A DNA stretch of 64,000 nt, taken from contig NZ_NPIA01000004.1 of the NCBI RefSeq assembly GCF_002262935.1, forward strand, positions 124,001 through 188,000. Direction: 5' to 3'. This DNA is from Lottiidibacillus patelloidae. Its GTDB lineage: Bacteria; Bacillota; Bacilli; Bacillales; SA5d-4. The notes under the pieces are model-generated. The model saw nothing but the letters and a program-made list of their open reading frames with translations, was not told the DNA's origin and ran no database searches. The position numbers were made by a program, and so were the translations under genes. How positions within the stretch are numbered: position 1 is the first letter of the stretch; every line of letters starts with the position of its first letter. Shown here one piece after another: positions 18,074 to 27,620 of this stretch.

Positions 18074-18985
18074 ATGGACTATCAAGTTTTACTTTATTAT
18101 AAATATGTACCAATTGAGGACCCGGAAGCGTTCAAAGAAGAGCACCGTGCTCTATGTGAAGAAATTGGCTTAATGGGGCGCATTCTTGTTGCTGAAGAAG
18201 GAATGAATGGAACGGTATCTGGAACAATAGAACAGACGGAAAAATATATGCAGGTTATGCATGAAGATTCACGTTTTGCTGACATGCCTTTTAAAATTGA
18301 AGCATCAGAAGGTCACGCTTTTAAAAAGCTGAAAATAAAAGTAAAGCCAGAAATCGTTAATCTTAGCTTGGAAGAGGACCTTAACCCGAACGAAAAAACA
18401 GGTAAACATCTTTCTCCTAAGGAATTCTATGAAGCGATGCAAGATGAAGATGTCGTTATCCTTGATGCTCGTAATAATTATGAGTACGACCTTGGCCATT
18501 TCAAAAATGCAATTCGCCCAGATATTGAAGCGTTTCGTGATTTGCCGAAATGGGTACGAGAAAACTTTAGTGAGTACAAAGATAAAAAAGTTCTGACATA
18601 TTGCACAGGTGGGATTCGCTGTGAAAAGTTTTCCGGCTTCCTTGTCGAAGAAGGCTTTAAAGATGTTTCACAACTTGAAGGTGGCATTATTTCCTACGGT
18701 TATGATCCAGAAGTGAAAGGTCGCCTTTGGGATGGTAAAATGTACGTATTCGACGAACGTATTTCCGTTCCAGTTAACCGCACTGAAGAAGCAACAGTAG
18801 TCGGAAAATGTTGTCACTGCGGCGAGGCAGAAGAACGTATCGTTAAATGTGGAAATCCAGAATGTAACGTTCACCTCATTATGTGTGAGGATTGTGAGCA
18901 TGAGCATAAACGCGCTTGTAGCACAGAATGTCAAGAACATCCTTGGAACCGCTATGTCAAAGAACACGAACAAACAACGAAATAA
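18074..18985 (+). CDS. trhO: tRNA uridine-34 hydroxylase (rhodanese, TrhO/YceA family)
   Basis: A 303-residue enzyme catalysing O2-dependent formation of 5-hydroxyuridine at the tRNA wobble position. Signature segments are [14 protein letters not shown] (~35-48), [15 protein letters not shown], the rhodanese [13 protein letters not shown] (~135) and the catalytic loop [18 protein letters not shown], then a C-terminal zinc-binding tail with CxxC pairs ([31 protein letters not shown]). AGGTGA sits 5 nt before ATG 18074, which I prefer to GTG 18065. Length is typical of the long, Cys-rich Firmicutes form. Confidence 0.93.
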   Translation: MDYQVLLYYKYVPIEDPEAFKEEHRALCEEIGLMGRILVAEEGMNGTVSGTIEQTEKYMQVMHEDSRFADMPFKIEASEGHAFKKLKIKVKPEIVNLSLEEDLNPNEKTGKHLSPKEFYEAMQDEDVVILDARNNYEYDLGHFKNAIRPDIEAFRDLPKWVRENFSEYKDKKVLTYCTGGIRCEKFSGFLVEEGFKDVSQLEGGIISYGYDPEVKGRLWDGKMYVFDERISVPVNRTEEATVVGKCCHCGEAEERIVKCGNPECNVHLIMCEDCEHEHKRACSTECQEHPWNRYVKEHEQTTK

Positions 18986-19002
18986 AGCAATAAATAACAT
19001 GA

Positions 19003-19041
19003 AAAAAGCTCAGAGTAACTTGCTCTGAGCTTGTCTTTTTT
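19003..19041. terminator. Bidirectional terminator trhO / DUF2785 gene
   Basis: AAGCTCAGAG pairs with CTCTGAGCTT around a short loop, with A-rich and T-rich flanks. Confidence 0.85.
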
Positions 19042-19092
19042 AAGGAGTTAATTTAAGTAAAGTGCGTTTAATTGAAAGAAACTAGAACTTGC

Positions 19093-19950
19093 TCAATAGA
19101 TTTTTTCAAGGCTCTGTTCTATCTTTTTCTGGAGTGGCAGCAGTTTAGCATTACCGTTAATTTTAATATGAAAAGTTTTTAAGAATAATTTAATGTTAAA
19201 TACTAAGAAAAAATACTTTTCATCTTCCATTTGTTCCTTCTGAATCTTTAATTCATTTGGCAGACTTTCTAGTAATTTTTCAATTTCGAGTATATGTAAT
19301 CCTCTTTCTAGCATTTCTAGTATTGGAGTTAATAGCCTCTCATCTTCTCCATGAACATAAACACTACTGGATATTAGAATCTTTCTCCACAAAGTTCGCA
19401 GTATTTCTGGATAGTCATCTATATTTAGTTTTGGATTTTTCACGAGCTCATCAACTGTGTCAGCAACATGTGCAACACTGTGGGCCCAACCTTTTCCTGC
19501 GATAAACCCTCTTAAGTCTTTCTCCCAGTCAATGTACTTCATTAACTTTTCTTTAACGCTAAAAATTGTGCTTGGGGGTAAGAAATTTTCATGATTATCT
19601 CTATAAAGAATTAGTGCAATTAAGAGAGTAGTAAACGCTCTTGTAAAAACGGTGTCTGTGTCCTTTTCGCCAATTCCTTTAAATAGTAGTTCATCTATAC
19701 TAAAATCTAACAGTTCAGTTAAAAGTTCAATTTCAATTTGATTATTTTCAACAATTAATCTATAAAAAGTAGTGTAAATTAACTGGTCGCGCAGTTCGCT
19801 ATCCGTTGTGCCGATATGATCTAACATAGATTTCAAGATTCTAGGTTTATCCGCCACATCTTGCCAATGAATCTTTTCAGATTTAAGTTCAGTTAAGATA
19901 GACTTTAATTCAGCCTCACCTAACGAAATAACCGCTAATGATAATTTCAT
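19093..19950 (-). CDS. DUF2785 helical-repeat protein
   Basis: A 285-residue cytosolic, all-helical protein. The stretch GKGWAHSVAHVADTVDELV, together with LIALILYRDN and the opening helices ending SELRDQLIYTTFYRLI, places it in the DUF2785 family, whose function is not known. On the minus strand AAGGGGA lies 5-6 nt ahead of ATG 19950; an in-frame ATG five codons earlier overlaps that site and is less likely. It is a single gene, convergent with trhO. Confidence 0.8.
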   Translation of the reverse strand: MKLSLAVISLGEAELKSILTELKSEKIHWQDVADKPRILKSMLDHIGTTDSELRDQLIYTTFYRLIVENNQIEIELLTELLDFSIDELLFKGIGEKDTDTVFTRAFTTLLIALILYRDNHENFLPPSTIFSVKEKLMKYIDWEKDLRGFIAGKGWAHSVAHVADTVDELVKNPKLNIDDYPEILRTLWRKILISSSVYVHGEDERLLTPILEMLERGLHILEIEKLLESLPNELKIQKEQMEDEKYFFLVFNIKLFLKTFHIKINGNAKLLPLQKKIEQSLEKIY

Positions 19951-20142
19951 AAATATCCCCTTCATTTATAAAGTAATTAGTACTGGGCTGGCTGTTATTT
20001 ATTTTGTCATTAATTTGCTTCGAAAGGAGCAAGACCAATTTTTTCTAATTTCATTTTAACATAGCCAAAATTATCCTTCATATATGTATACCAAAAATCT
20101 ATCAGGCAATAATGTTTATGGTTATCTAAAGGAGGGTATTGA

Positions 20143-21711
20143 ATGAAAGAGGAACAAAATAAAAATCAACAAAACAATAAAGATGAAACATTAACAAATC
20201 GTCAAGGGCATCCAGTGACAAACAATCAAAGTGTACGAACAGTCGGTGACAGAGGCCCAACGACGTTAGAAAATTACGATTTCCTTGAAAAAATAAGTCA
20301 CTTTGACCGTGAAAGAACACCAGAGCGTGTCGTTCATGGACGAGGTGCCGGAGCGCATGGGTACTTCGAATCGTATGGAACGGTTAATGGCGAACCAATC
20401 TCAAAATATACACGTGCAAAAGTATTTACAAACACGGAAGTGCAAACACCTGTATTTGTACGATTTTCCACTGTTGTACATGGGACACATTCTCCAGAAA
20501 CGCTGCGTGACCCACGCGGATTTGCCGTTAAGTTTTATACAGAAGACGGGAACTGGGATTTAGTCGGGAACAACTTAAAGATTTTCTTTATCCGAGATCC
20601 GTTAAAGTTCCCAGATATGGTTCACGCTTTTAAACCAGATCCCGTAACCAACATCCAAGACCTTGAAAGAATGTTTGATTTCCTATGTCAAACACCAGAG
20701 TCGATGCATATGGTAACTTTCCTCTTTTCTCCATGGGGAATTCCAGCGAACTATCGCGAAATGCAAGGGTCTGGAGTCCATGCATATAAATGGGTCAATG
20801 AAGAAGGAAAAGCAGTGCTCGTAAAATATCATTGGGAACCAGTGCAAGGGATTAAAAACTTATCGCAAAAAGATGCTGATAAAATTCAAGGTAAAAACTT
20901 TAACCACGCTACGCAAGATTTGTATGAAGCGATCGAAAAAGGAAACTATCCAGAGTGGGAGCTTTACGTACAGATTATGGAGGATGGTGAACATCCAGAG
21001 CTAGACTTTGATCCGTTAGATCCAACAAAGCTCTGGTATAAGGAAGACTACCCGTGGCACAAGGTTGGTAAAATGACGTTAAACAAGAATCCTGAAAATT
21101 ATTTTGCTGAAGTCGAACAAGTTGCATTTGGTACAGGAGTTTTAGTTGATGGGCTTGATTTTTCAGATGATAAATTATTACAAGGAAGAACGTTCTCCTA
21201 TTCTGATACGCAACGTTACCGAGTTGGATCGAATTACTTACAACTACCAATCAATAAGCCGAAAAAGCATGTCGCAACAAACCAAAGTGCAGGGCAAATG
21301 GATTACAGAACAGATTACGGTAAACATTCCAATCCACATGTAAACTATGAACCGTCTCTGTTAGGTGGTCTGAAAGAAGCGAAGAACCCAGGTAAAGAAC
21401 ATGAACCATATGTTGAAGGAAATATTAAACGTGAAAAAATTTCCCGAGAAAACAATTTTGGACAAGCTGGTGAAACATACAGACGCTTTAATGATTGGGA
21501 GCGAGATGAGTTAATCATGAACTTGGTCGATGCGCTGTCTGGCTGCCATGAAGAGATTCAAAAACGAATGGTCGACATGTTTACGCAATGTGATGCTGAT
21601 TATGGAAAACGAGTTGCCGAAGGTCTGAAAATGGCAGAAAAAGAAATGAACAAGATGGAAGAAGCTGTCCAAGAAGCAGAAGAGATGGGACATCCGTCAG
21701 ATCCATACTAA
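20143..21711 (+). CDS. Clade-type heme catalase
   Basis: A 522-residue monofunctional catalase that breaks down hydrogen peroxide. The active-site His is in [15 protein letters not shown] (~66-80) and the distal Asn in the [17 protein letters not shown] segment (~141-157). The proximal heme Tyr is in [23 protein letters not shown] (~349). The polar N-terminus ([20 protein letters not shown]) and length resemble the spore-type KatX more than vegetative KatA, but I cannot decide between them. AAGGAGGG precedes ATG 20143. No PerR box was identified with confidence in the short upstream region. Confidence 0.95.
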   Translation: MKEEQNKNQQNNKDETLTNRQGHPVTNNQSVRTVGDRGPTTLENYDFLEKISHFDRERTPERVVHGRGAGAHGYFESYGTVNGEPISKYTRAKVFTNTEVQTPVFVRFSTVVHGTHSPETLRDPRGFAVKFYTEDGNWDLVGNNLKIFFIRDPLKFPDMVHAFKPDPVTNIQDLERMFDFLCQTPESMHMVTFLFSPWGIPANYREMQGSGVHAYKWVNEEGKAVLVKYHWEPVQGIKNLSQKDADKIQGKNFNHATQDLYEAIEKGNYPEWELYVQIMEDGEHPELDFDPLDPTKLWYKEDYPWHKVGKMTLNKNPENYFAEVEQVAFGTGVLVDGLDFSDDKLLQGRTFSYSDTQRYRVGSNYLQLPINKPKKHVATNQSAGQMDYRTDYGKHSNPHVNYEPSLLGGLKEAKNPGKEHEPYVEGNIKREKISRENNFGQAGETYRRFNDWERDELIMNLVDALSGCHEEIQKRMVDMFTQCDADYGKRVAEGLKMAEKEMNKMEEAVQEAEEMGHPSDPY

Positions 21712-21725
21712 AATAAGAAAATTTG

Positions 21726-21758
21726 GGAGCCAAGTCATAGTGATTTGGTTCTTTTTTA
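21726..21758 (+). terminator. Terminator of the catalase gene
   Basis: AGCCAAGTCA (21728-21737) pairs, allowing G-U, with TGATTTGGTT (21741-21750), followed by CTTTTTT. Confidence 0.75.
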
Positions 21759-21860
21759 TTTACATGCATTAAAGTACTTGAGATAAGCCATCCAGGAATA
21801 TGAATAGGGTATTAAATCTATTGGTAAGTTTGGTAAAGTGTATATACTGGGGGCTAAATG

Positions 21861-22871
21861 ATGAAAAAGGTATTATTTTTAGGCTTAGTTTTAATAGGAT
21901 TTTTAATAATCGGGATAGTTTTATTAAACTACGAGACTATTGAGCCAATACAGACAATGGGACTAGATGACAAGGAAGATGCAGCTTTTTTAGAAAGTGA
22001 AGCGTTTATTGCTGAACTTGAAGCGAAACTTGGAGAGAAGTTTTTAATAGATAGTTTTACAGCTGAAATGGATGGTCCCTTCATAGAAGTAGACGAAGAA
22101 ACGATGCTAACTGTCTATGAAATAAACGGTGATACTATTCAAAACAAAATCGATATAGAAACTAATGATGACTTACTAGCTATTCAAGAAGATGTGGAAT
22201 TACAGCAAGAATTATGGACGCTATTTCAAATGATTATCCCTTTAGAAAATCGAGGAAATATAGTAAAATTCGGTTTTTTTACAGACGGACCAGATAATAC
22301 GCTAGCCTATGTAGAACAAGTAGAAGATGACCCGACAAAATGGATAGTAGTTATTGATCTCCAAGATGGTACTAACTTAGCTACCGTTTTTGCGACACTT
22401 ATTCATGAATATGCCCATGTTTTAAGTTTGAACGATAAGGAAGTCGAAATTAATGAAGATGTCTTTTTTGATGGAGATGAAGATCTGATTAATGACATAA
22501 GAGAAGCGTGCCAGAATCTTTATCTCGACGAAGGATGTACAAATGAGGACTCCTATATTAATCAGTACTATGAAATGTTTTGGTTAGATCTGCAGTTAGA
22601 CTGGGAAGCAGAAGTTATCATTGATGATGAAGAATCAGTTCGGCAATTTTATGAGAGACATGAAGAAAAATTCGTAAATGAATACGCAGCGACAAATATT
22701 GTAGAAGATTTTGCTGAAACGTTCACTTACTTTGTGCTAAAACCTAAGCCTAAAGGTGAAAATTATATTGAAGAAAAACTATTATTCTTCTATCAATTTC
22801 CAGAGTTAGTAGAATTGAGAGCAAAATTACTGCTAGGGTTGGAGGAATATTTAGATTATAAAGAGAAGTAG
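21861..22871 (+). CDS. Membrane-anchored zincin-type metallopeptidase, unassigned
   Basis: A 336-residue protein. Residues 1-23 form one hydrophobic anchor or signal (VLFLGLVLIGFLIIGIVLLNY). The rest is extracytoplasmic and very acidic. The zinc motif TLIHEYAHVLSL (HExxH, ~residues 176-187) is followed ~100 residues later by NIVEDFAETFTYFV, where a Glu could be the third ligand as in gluzincins. GCTNEDS and REACQNLYLDEGC provide two Cys that could pair. I know no named family for it. GGGGG lies 7 nt before ATG 21861 (4 nt before the adjacent ATG 21858). Confidence 0.75.
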   Translation: MKKVLFLGLVLIGFLIIGIVLLNYETIEPIQTMGLDDKEDAAFLESEAFIAELEAKLGEKFLIDSFTAEMDGPFIEVDEETMLTVYEINGDTIQNKIDIETNDDLLAIQEDVELQQELWTLFQMIIPLENRGNIVKFGFFTDGPDNTLAYVEQVEDDPTKWIVVIDLQDGTNLATVFATLIHEYAHVLSLNDKEVEINEDVFFDGDEDLINDIREACQNLYLDEGCTNEDSYINQYYEMFWLDLQLDWEAEVIIDDEESVRQFYERHEEKFVNEYAATNIVEDFAETFTYFVLKPKPKGENYIEEKLLFFYQFPELVELRAKLLLGLEEYLDYKEK

Positions 22872-22904
22872 ACATAAAGTGAGAAATAAGGGGAGGCTGA
22901 AACT

Positions 22905-23072
22905 ATTAAAATCATAAAAAAAATTGGCAATCAATACAATATTCAAAAAGACGGTAACCAGTTTAAAGTTACAAGGACGATTAGAAATTTTGACAAAGTA
23001 GAAGATGCTTTTAAAGCGGTCCGTGAGCTTGCGCGTGGAGAAGTTAGCGAGGATGAAGTAATAAAAAGGTAA
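22905..23072 (+). CDS. Small 55-residue protein, apparent ATT start
   Basis: The frame ending at TAA 23070 is open back to TAA 22887 and contains no ATG, GTG or TTG. AGGGGAGG (22889-22896) is a near-ideal ribosome site and sits 8 nt before ATT 22905, which makes ATT the probable start. The product would be a compact basic/acidic protein (begins KIIKKIGNQYNIQKDGNQ) with a VTRTIRNFDKVEDAFKAVRE middle that looks like a folded beta-alpha unit, and ends VSEDEVIKR. It lies 33 nt after the metallopeptidase gene and its stop codon is inside the 54-bp palindrome. No known family recognised; an alternative is a sequencing error in a normal start codon. Confidence 0.6.
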   Translation: MKIIKKIGNQYNIQKDGNQFKVTRTIRNFDKVEDAFKAVRELARGEVSEDEVIKR

Positions 23073-23116
23073 AGAAAAGACCAAATCCATGGATTTGGTC
23101 TTTTCTTTACCTTTTT
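23063..23116. terminator. 54-bp perfect palindrome, probable terminator
   Basis: 27 bases read AAAAAGGTAAAGAAAAGACC then AAATCCA, and the next 27 are their exact reverse complement, centred on CCATGG with no spacer. The flanking A-run and T-run make it a plausible terminator in both directions. A spacerless 27-bp inverted repeat is unusually long for that role. Confidence 0.75.
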
Positions 23117-23372
23117 CTTCTAGAGCATTAGCATATTTTCTCTTATGCTAGAGATTACATTTACACTATTTACAAGAATGATATTCTTCCTTAATTTATA
23201 ATAAAATCTATTTTTTGATATATTCATTTGGGATAAAGAAGGAAAACATTAAACCAAAGAGAATATATGGGAGTAGTGCTTTTTCTCCAAGAATTATCAT
23301 ACAATTGCAGAGTGCTTTAATAAAAAAGTACTATACAAAAAATAAGCAAAAAGATAAATGAAGGAGAGAAAA

Positions 23373-26327
23373 ATGTTGAAGAAGTTAGTAAATGTATTGT
23401 TATTGTTTGTGCTTGTCTTTGCTGTCGTCGCACCAACAGCCTCAGGACAAGGTATCACAAAAGAAGATCGATTTAACCTCATCCAAGCGAAAGCTAAAGC
23501 TCCACTCACAACAACTCCACCAATGAACTACAAACAAAAAATTGTTAAAAAATCCATCGACGACAATGAACTTAATGGAAACATCAATGTACAAAATGCA
23601 CAGGCAGACGTCTTAATATTAGAACATATAAAACCTTGGTCTGAAGATTCTACATCAATAGCCCTAACGGATTTAGGAATTTCGCATGAAACAAAACGCA
23701 TGGACGAAGTAGGCGCAATTAATCTTAGTCAATATAAGTTAATCATTATCGCTAATGACCAAGACCAACTATTCTATAATACCTATGGACAAAATAAAGT
23801 TCTGTTTGACAATTACGTTAGTACTGGTGGAACGTTACTATTCGGAATTGCTGACCAGGGATGGAATTTCGGAACATTACAAGCAACATTACCAGGTAAT
23901 GTAGAAACTTTCATGTTATATGAAGGTAACAACACCATCGCAGATAATAATCATCCAATTGTAACAGGGGAGCTAAGCGATGGAATTCCCTTGATCAGCA
24001 GCGACCTTTCCGCCTTATATGCAAGTCATAGATCTATAGTAGAAAATACATTACCTGCAGGAAGCAATGTAATACTACGAGCTGCAAGCGATAATTCGCC
24101 TACATTGGTTGAGTATTCACTTGGAAAGGGTACTGTAATAGCATCAGGGTTAACTTGGGAAATTTTTTACAACAAAAACTGGGGATATGAATTTTCAAAT
24201 AAAGCTTATGATGACCTTTTATTATATGCTTATGGTGGAGGTGCACCTGCGAGTGAGATTGTTTTCTTTCTTCCTGGCCTTTTAGGCTCAGAATTGTATA
24301 CGGTTGATGAACATATCGGTACTACACCAGGACTCGAACATCCATTAATGAATCATCGTGTATGGGCTCCAACACCCAATGATGGCTATTTTGCAAAACA
24401 TATGGTCGACCATTTAGCGATGAACGCAGATGGTAGTGAAATTGATAAACTAATAGCTGGCGATCCTTTGCTTGCGTATTATGGTCAAATGATGCAGCAA
24501 ATTCAAGCTCAAGGTTATGTTGTTGTACCTTTTGGCTATGACTGGCGCCTTGATAATGCAGTTAATGCTGAAAAGTTATCAGCTATGATTGAAACTATCC
24601 GTAATCAATACGGGATAGATAAAGTAAATATCGTTGCTCACAGTATGGGTGGCCTAATTGCTGCGAAATACTTGAGCAATGGAAATGCTGATAAAGTAAA
24701 TAAAATGGTAACAATAGGAACTCCTTATTTAGGTTCACCTAAGACAGCATATGTATTTGGAACTGGACGAATTTTAGGAGGACTTGCTGGAGAAGTTATC
24801 TCTGAAAACATTGCTGGAGTTATTAATAACATGCCATCTGCATATCAAAACTTACCTTCACCTCAATGGTTTGATTTATTAGGTGAAAGTTATTTAAATG
24901 TTGAATGGGATCACAACTGGTTTACAGAAAATACGTATAAAAATTTAGAAACGTATAGTGCAACGAAAAATCTTTTAAATGAATGGCTTAACGGCAGTAT
25001 GGTTAACAATGCAGAAACGTTCCATAACTCATTAGATTTATTAAATAATGTAGTAGCTCAAGACAACACTTATTTTATAATAGGTAATAACAAGCCGACA
25101 ATTGGTAAAGTTAGCGTTGAAATGGATGAAACAAATGTAGGTTGGGAACTAGATAATATCAAGGATATTGATTTAGTTAGTGGAGATGGAACTGTGCCAT
25201 TATTTAGTGCAACAATTGGCAACAATACTCCAGCAGATAGAACGTATTATGTAGCAGAAGAACATGATGGTTTAACTAATAATCAAGATGTTATTATGCA
25301 AGTGTTGAACATTTTAAAAGGTGATTCTAATGATCTTGCAGGAAACATTGATAGACTTCCACAAGAAACAAAAATGATAAAGTTAAAAGTTGAAAGTCCA
25401 GTAGAATTACACGTTTTAGATGCATTCGGTAAGCATATGGGACCAAATGGTTATTATGTTGAAGAAAAGATTAAAAATGGATCTTACTACTTATTAGGGG
25501 AAAATAATCATAAAAAAGTAGCATTCCTTAACAACGGCACATACCAAGTTGTTCTAAAAGGAACAGGTACTGGAACAATGGACTTCACTATGCAAGTGGT
25601 AGATGAAAACGATGCAGTACAAAAAACGATTCGTTTTAACGATGTAAACATAACTCCTACTACAATCATTAAAGCGCAAATTGTAAACGAAACAATTGTA
25701 ATGTTATTAGCTGACTGGAATGGAGACGATGTTGTAGATGAAACGATCTACCCATCTTTACTTCTTAATCAAGTACAAAGTGATGATGAAACTGCTCCTG
25801 AGCTTGATGTGATTGTAGACGGCACAAAAGGAAATAATGACTGGTATGTTTCTGACGTAACAGTTGATATGGTAGCAACTGATGCTGAAACTGGAGTAAG
25901 TAAAATCGAGTATATTATCAATGAAGGCGGATTAACAAACCTATTCAATCAAAAACTCTCATTTAATCATGATGGAATTTATGAAATCCTTGGAAAAGCT
26001 TGGGATAATAATCAAAATTTCAATGAGAAATATATTGAATTGAAAATTGATAAAACAAAACCAACAATTGCTCTATCAACAATGAATAGAGTATACGCAT
26101 ATGGTGAGGAGTTATCAATCGAATACGTTACTAATGATAACTTATCTGGTGTTGCGACAGTCACTGCAGAATTAGACGGAAAACTTTTTGCAAGTGGTGA
26201 AACAATTAAGCTAAATAAACAAGGGTTTATAAAACTAAAGATTACTACCGTAGATAATGCCGGAAACATAAACTTTGTTTCAAGACACATTCTTGTTACT
26301 GATAAACCTTACTTATTTAGAAGATAA
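23373..26327 (+). CDS. Secreted LCAT-like esterase/acyltransferase with amidotransferase-like and Ig-like domains
   Basis: A 984-residue exported protein. Signal peptide at 1-~26 (LVNVLLLFVLVFAVVAPTASG). Residues ~70-290 resemble a class I glutamine-amidotransferase-like or ThuA-like fold (LIIIANDQDQLFYNTYG, GTLLFGIADQGWNFG). Residues ~300-640 are an LCAT/alpha-beta hydrolase: FFLPGLLGSELY, VVPFGYDWRLDN and the nucleophile elbow NIVAHSMGGLIAAKYL, with acid/base residues likely in LVSGDGTVPLFS and EEHDGLTNN. The C-terminal ~200 residues are Ig-like modules (TAPELDVIVDG, KTKPTIALST). It probably acts on lipids or esters outside the cell. AAGGAGAG precedes ATG 23373. Single gene. Confidence 0.87.
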   Translation: MLKKLVNVLLLFVLVFAVVAPTASGQGITKEDRFNLIQAKAKAPLTTTPPMNYKQKIVKKSIDDNELNGNINVQNAQADVLILEHIKPWSEDSTSIALTDLGISHETKRMDEVGAINLSQYKLIIIANDQDQLFYNTYGQNKVLFDNYVSTGGTLLFGIADQGWNFGTLQATLPGNVETFMLYEGNNTIADNNHPIVTGELSDGIPLISSDLSALYASHRSIVENTLPAGSNVILRAASDNSPTLVEYSLGKGTVIASGLTWEIFYNKNWGYEFSNKAYDDLLLYAYGGGAPASEIVFFLPGLLGSELYTVDEHIGTTPGLEHPLMNHRVWAPTPNDGYFAKHMVDHLAMNADGSEIDKLIAGDPLLAYYGQMMQQIQAQGYVVVPFGYDWRLDNAVNAEKLSAMIETIRNQYGIDKVNIVAHSMGGLIAAKYLSNGNADKVNKMVTIGTPYLGSPKTAYVFGTGRILGGLAGEVISENIAGVINNMPSAYQNLPSPQWFDLLGESYLNVEWDHNWFTENTYKNLETYSATKNLLNEWLNGSMVNNAETFHNSLDLLNNVVAQDNTYFIIGNNKPTIGKVSVEMDETNVGWELDNIKDIDLVSGDGTVPLFSATIGNNTPADRTYYVAEEHDGLTNNQDVIMQVLNILKGDSNDLAGNIDRLPQETKMIKLKVESPVELHVLDAFGKHMGPNGYYVEEKIKNGSYYLLGENNHKKVAFLNNGTYQVVLKGTGTGTMDFTMQVVDENDAVQKTIRFNDVNITPTTIIKAQIVNETIVMLLADWNGDDVVDETIYPSLLLNQVQSDDETAPELDVIVDGTKGNNDWYVSDVTVDMVATDAETGVSKIEYIINEGGLTNLFNQKLSFNHDGIYEILGKAWDNNQNFNEKYIELKIDKTKPTIALSTMNRVYAYGEELSIEYVTNDNLSGVATVTAELDGKLFASGETIKLNKQGFIKLKITTVDNAGNINFVSRHILVTDKPYLFRR

Positions 26328-26365
26328 ATAAGCAATTTAACAATTTAGAAGTTTATAAACTATTG

Positions 26366-26397
26366 TGAGAAATCCCCTCTGGAGATTTCTCTTTTTT
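26366..26397 (+). terminator. Terminator of the LCAT-like gene
   Basis: GAGAAATC (26367-26374) pairs with GATTTCTC (26384-26391), followed by a T-run. Confidence 0.8.
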
Positions 26398-26501
26398 ATT
26401 TAGTTGATGTATGCGAAATCACTCGGCGTATGTATGGTGAAAATGGCTACCGTACCAAAATAAAAAAAGTGAATGTATCTATATAGGTGAGGAGGGATTT
26501 G

Positions 26502-27545
26502 ATGAAAATATCAAAAAAAGATTACAACACTTTTATGGATTGGGCACAGAAATATTTTAGGAAGGCTAGAGAAGCGACAAGTGATACGGTACTAGAAAAG
26601 TTTCAGAAAGAGTACCGAACTGCAACGAAGCGAATGAAAAAGCATACTAAAAATATTGGTCTAAAAGCATATATAGGTAGGCATATCTTCAGAAACTCGC
26701 CTTGGTTAAAAAGTGTAAAAGGGATTTGGCAGGTAAATCCTGGCGAAGACTTTTGTGCCTATTGTTTAAATGAACTTGATAAGGAGATTTACTTATTTGA
26801 TTTAAATGACCACTACTATTGTGACTATGAATGTATGGAAGAAATGTTTTCATTAATGAGTGAGCTGGAAGACGATGAAGAAAAACAGCACCTCGCTGTA
26901 GAAGTAGAAGAGCCGTGGGATAGCTATTGGTCTGATTGCCAAATGTTGTTCGATCAATTTCGCGACTTAAAACCTGATTCAAGATATTACGTATCGAAAG
27001 AAGTTGAAGCAACCGCAGAAAATCACCTTGATATTTTATTACTTATCCAAAGAATTAAACATGTCATTTATAGCGGAGTTTATGACTCTGTCTGGATGAA
27101 TGGTGGTCATGATGGACCGTCCGCTTGGCACACGTATCAAATGCTCCAATCGTTAGAAAAAGATTTAGAAAAGTTACAGGAGTTAGAAGAAAAGATGAAA
27201 GATAAGCGTGAACCACAAAAGGTAGTCTACCGTATATGGAATTTTGCTAGTACATTGCCGGAAAAACGATCTAGAAGCATGTTTAATAGGTTAAGACGTA
27301 AGTACAAGTGTGGAGAATTTAAGGAAGTGAATGCTAGCTTATGGGACGTAGAGGACGAAGCAGTAATGCAATATATTGTTGGTTGTTTTAAAGATGTGAG
27401 ATTACCGTATTCTGTTGAAAAGCAATTGTATTGTGAATTATGTGAAAAACCATACAGCAATATTGAAACTAATTATAACCGTGGTAAAGATGATTACTAC
27501 TACTGTGATGATTGCTATAGGTACTATAAGGATGGGTTTAAGTAA
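26502..27545 (+). CDS. Unknown cytosolic protein with two double-CxxC zinc-binding sites
   Basis: A 347-residue protein that I do not recognise. It has two metal-knuckle pairs: FCAYCLNELDKE followed by YYCDYEC at ~83-112, and LYCELCEKPYS followed by YYYCDDCYRYY at the extreme C-terminus. Each pair could bind one zinc as a treble-clef or zinc-ribbon finger. Between them lies a Glu-rich helical region (~120-300) with RIKHVIYSGVYDSVWMNGGHDG. GAGGAGGGA sits upstream of ATG 26502. It is a single gene convergent with the peptidase at 27621. Confidence 0.7.
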   Translation: MKISKKDYNTFMDWAQKYFRKAREATSDTVLEKFQKEYRTATKRMKKHTKNIGLKAYIGRHIFRNSPWLKSVKGIWQVNPGEDFCAYCLNELDKEIYLFDLNDHYYCDYECMEEMFSLMSELEDDEEKQHLAVEVEEPWDSYWSDCQMLFDQFRDLKPDSRYYVSKEVEATAENHLDILLLIQRIKHVIYSGVYDSVWMNGGHDGPSAWHTYQMLQSLEKDLEKLQELEEKMKDKREPQKVVYRIWNFASTLPEKRSRSMFNRLRRKYKCGEFKEVNASLWDVEDEAVMQYIVGCFKDVRLPYSVEKQLYCELCEKPYSNIETNYNRGKDDYYYCDDCYRYYKDGFK

Positions 27546-27620
27546 TGCTCAAACAAAGAAAAATGAAAAAGATACAAAACTAACGTGTATCTTTTCCATC
27601 TAGTTATTTATATAAAAATG

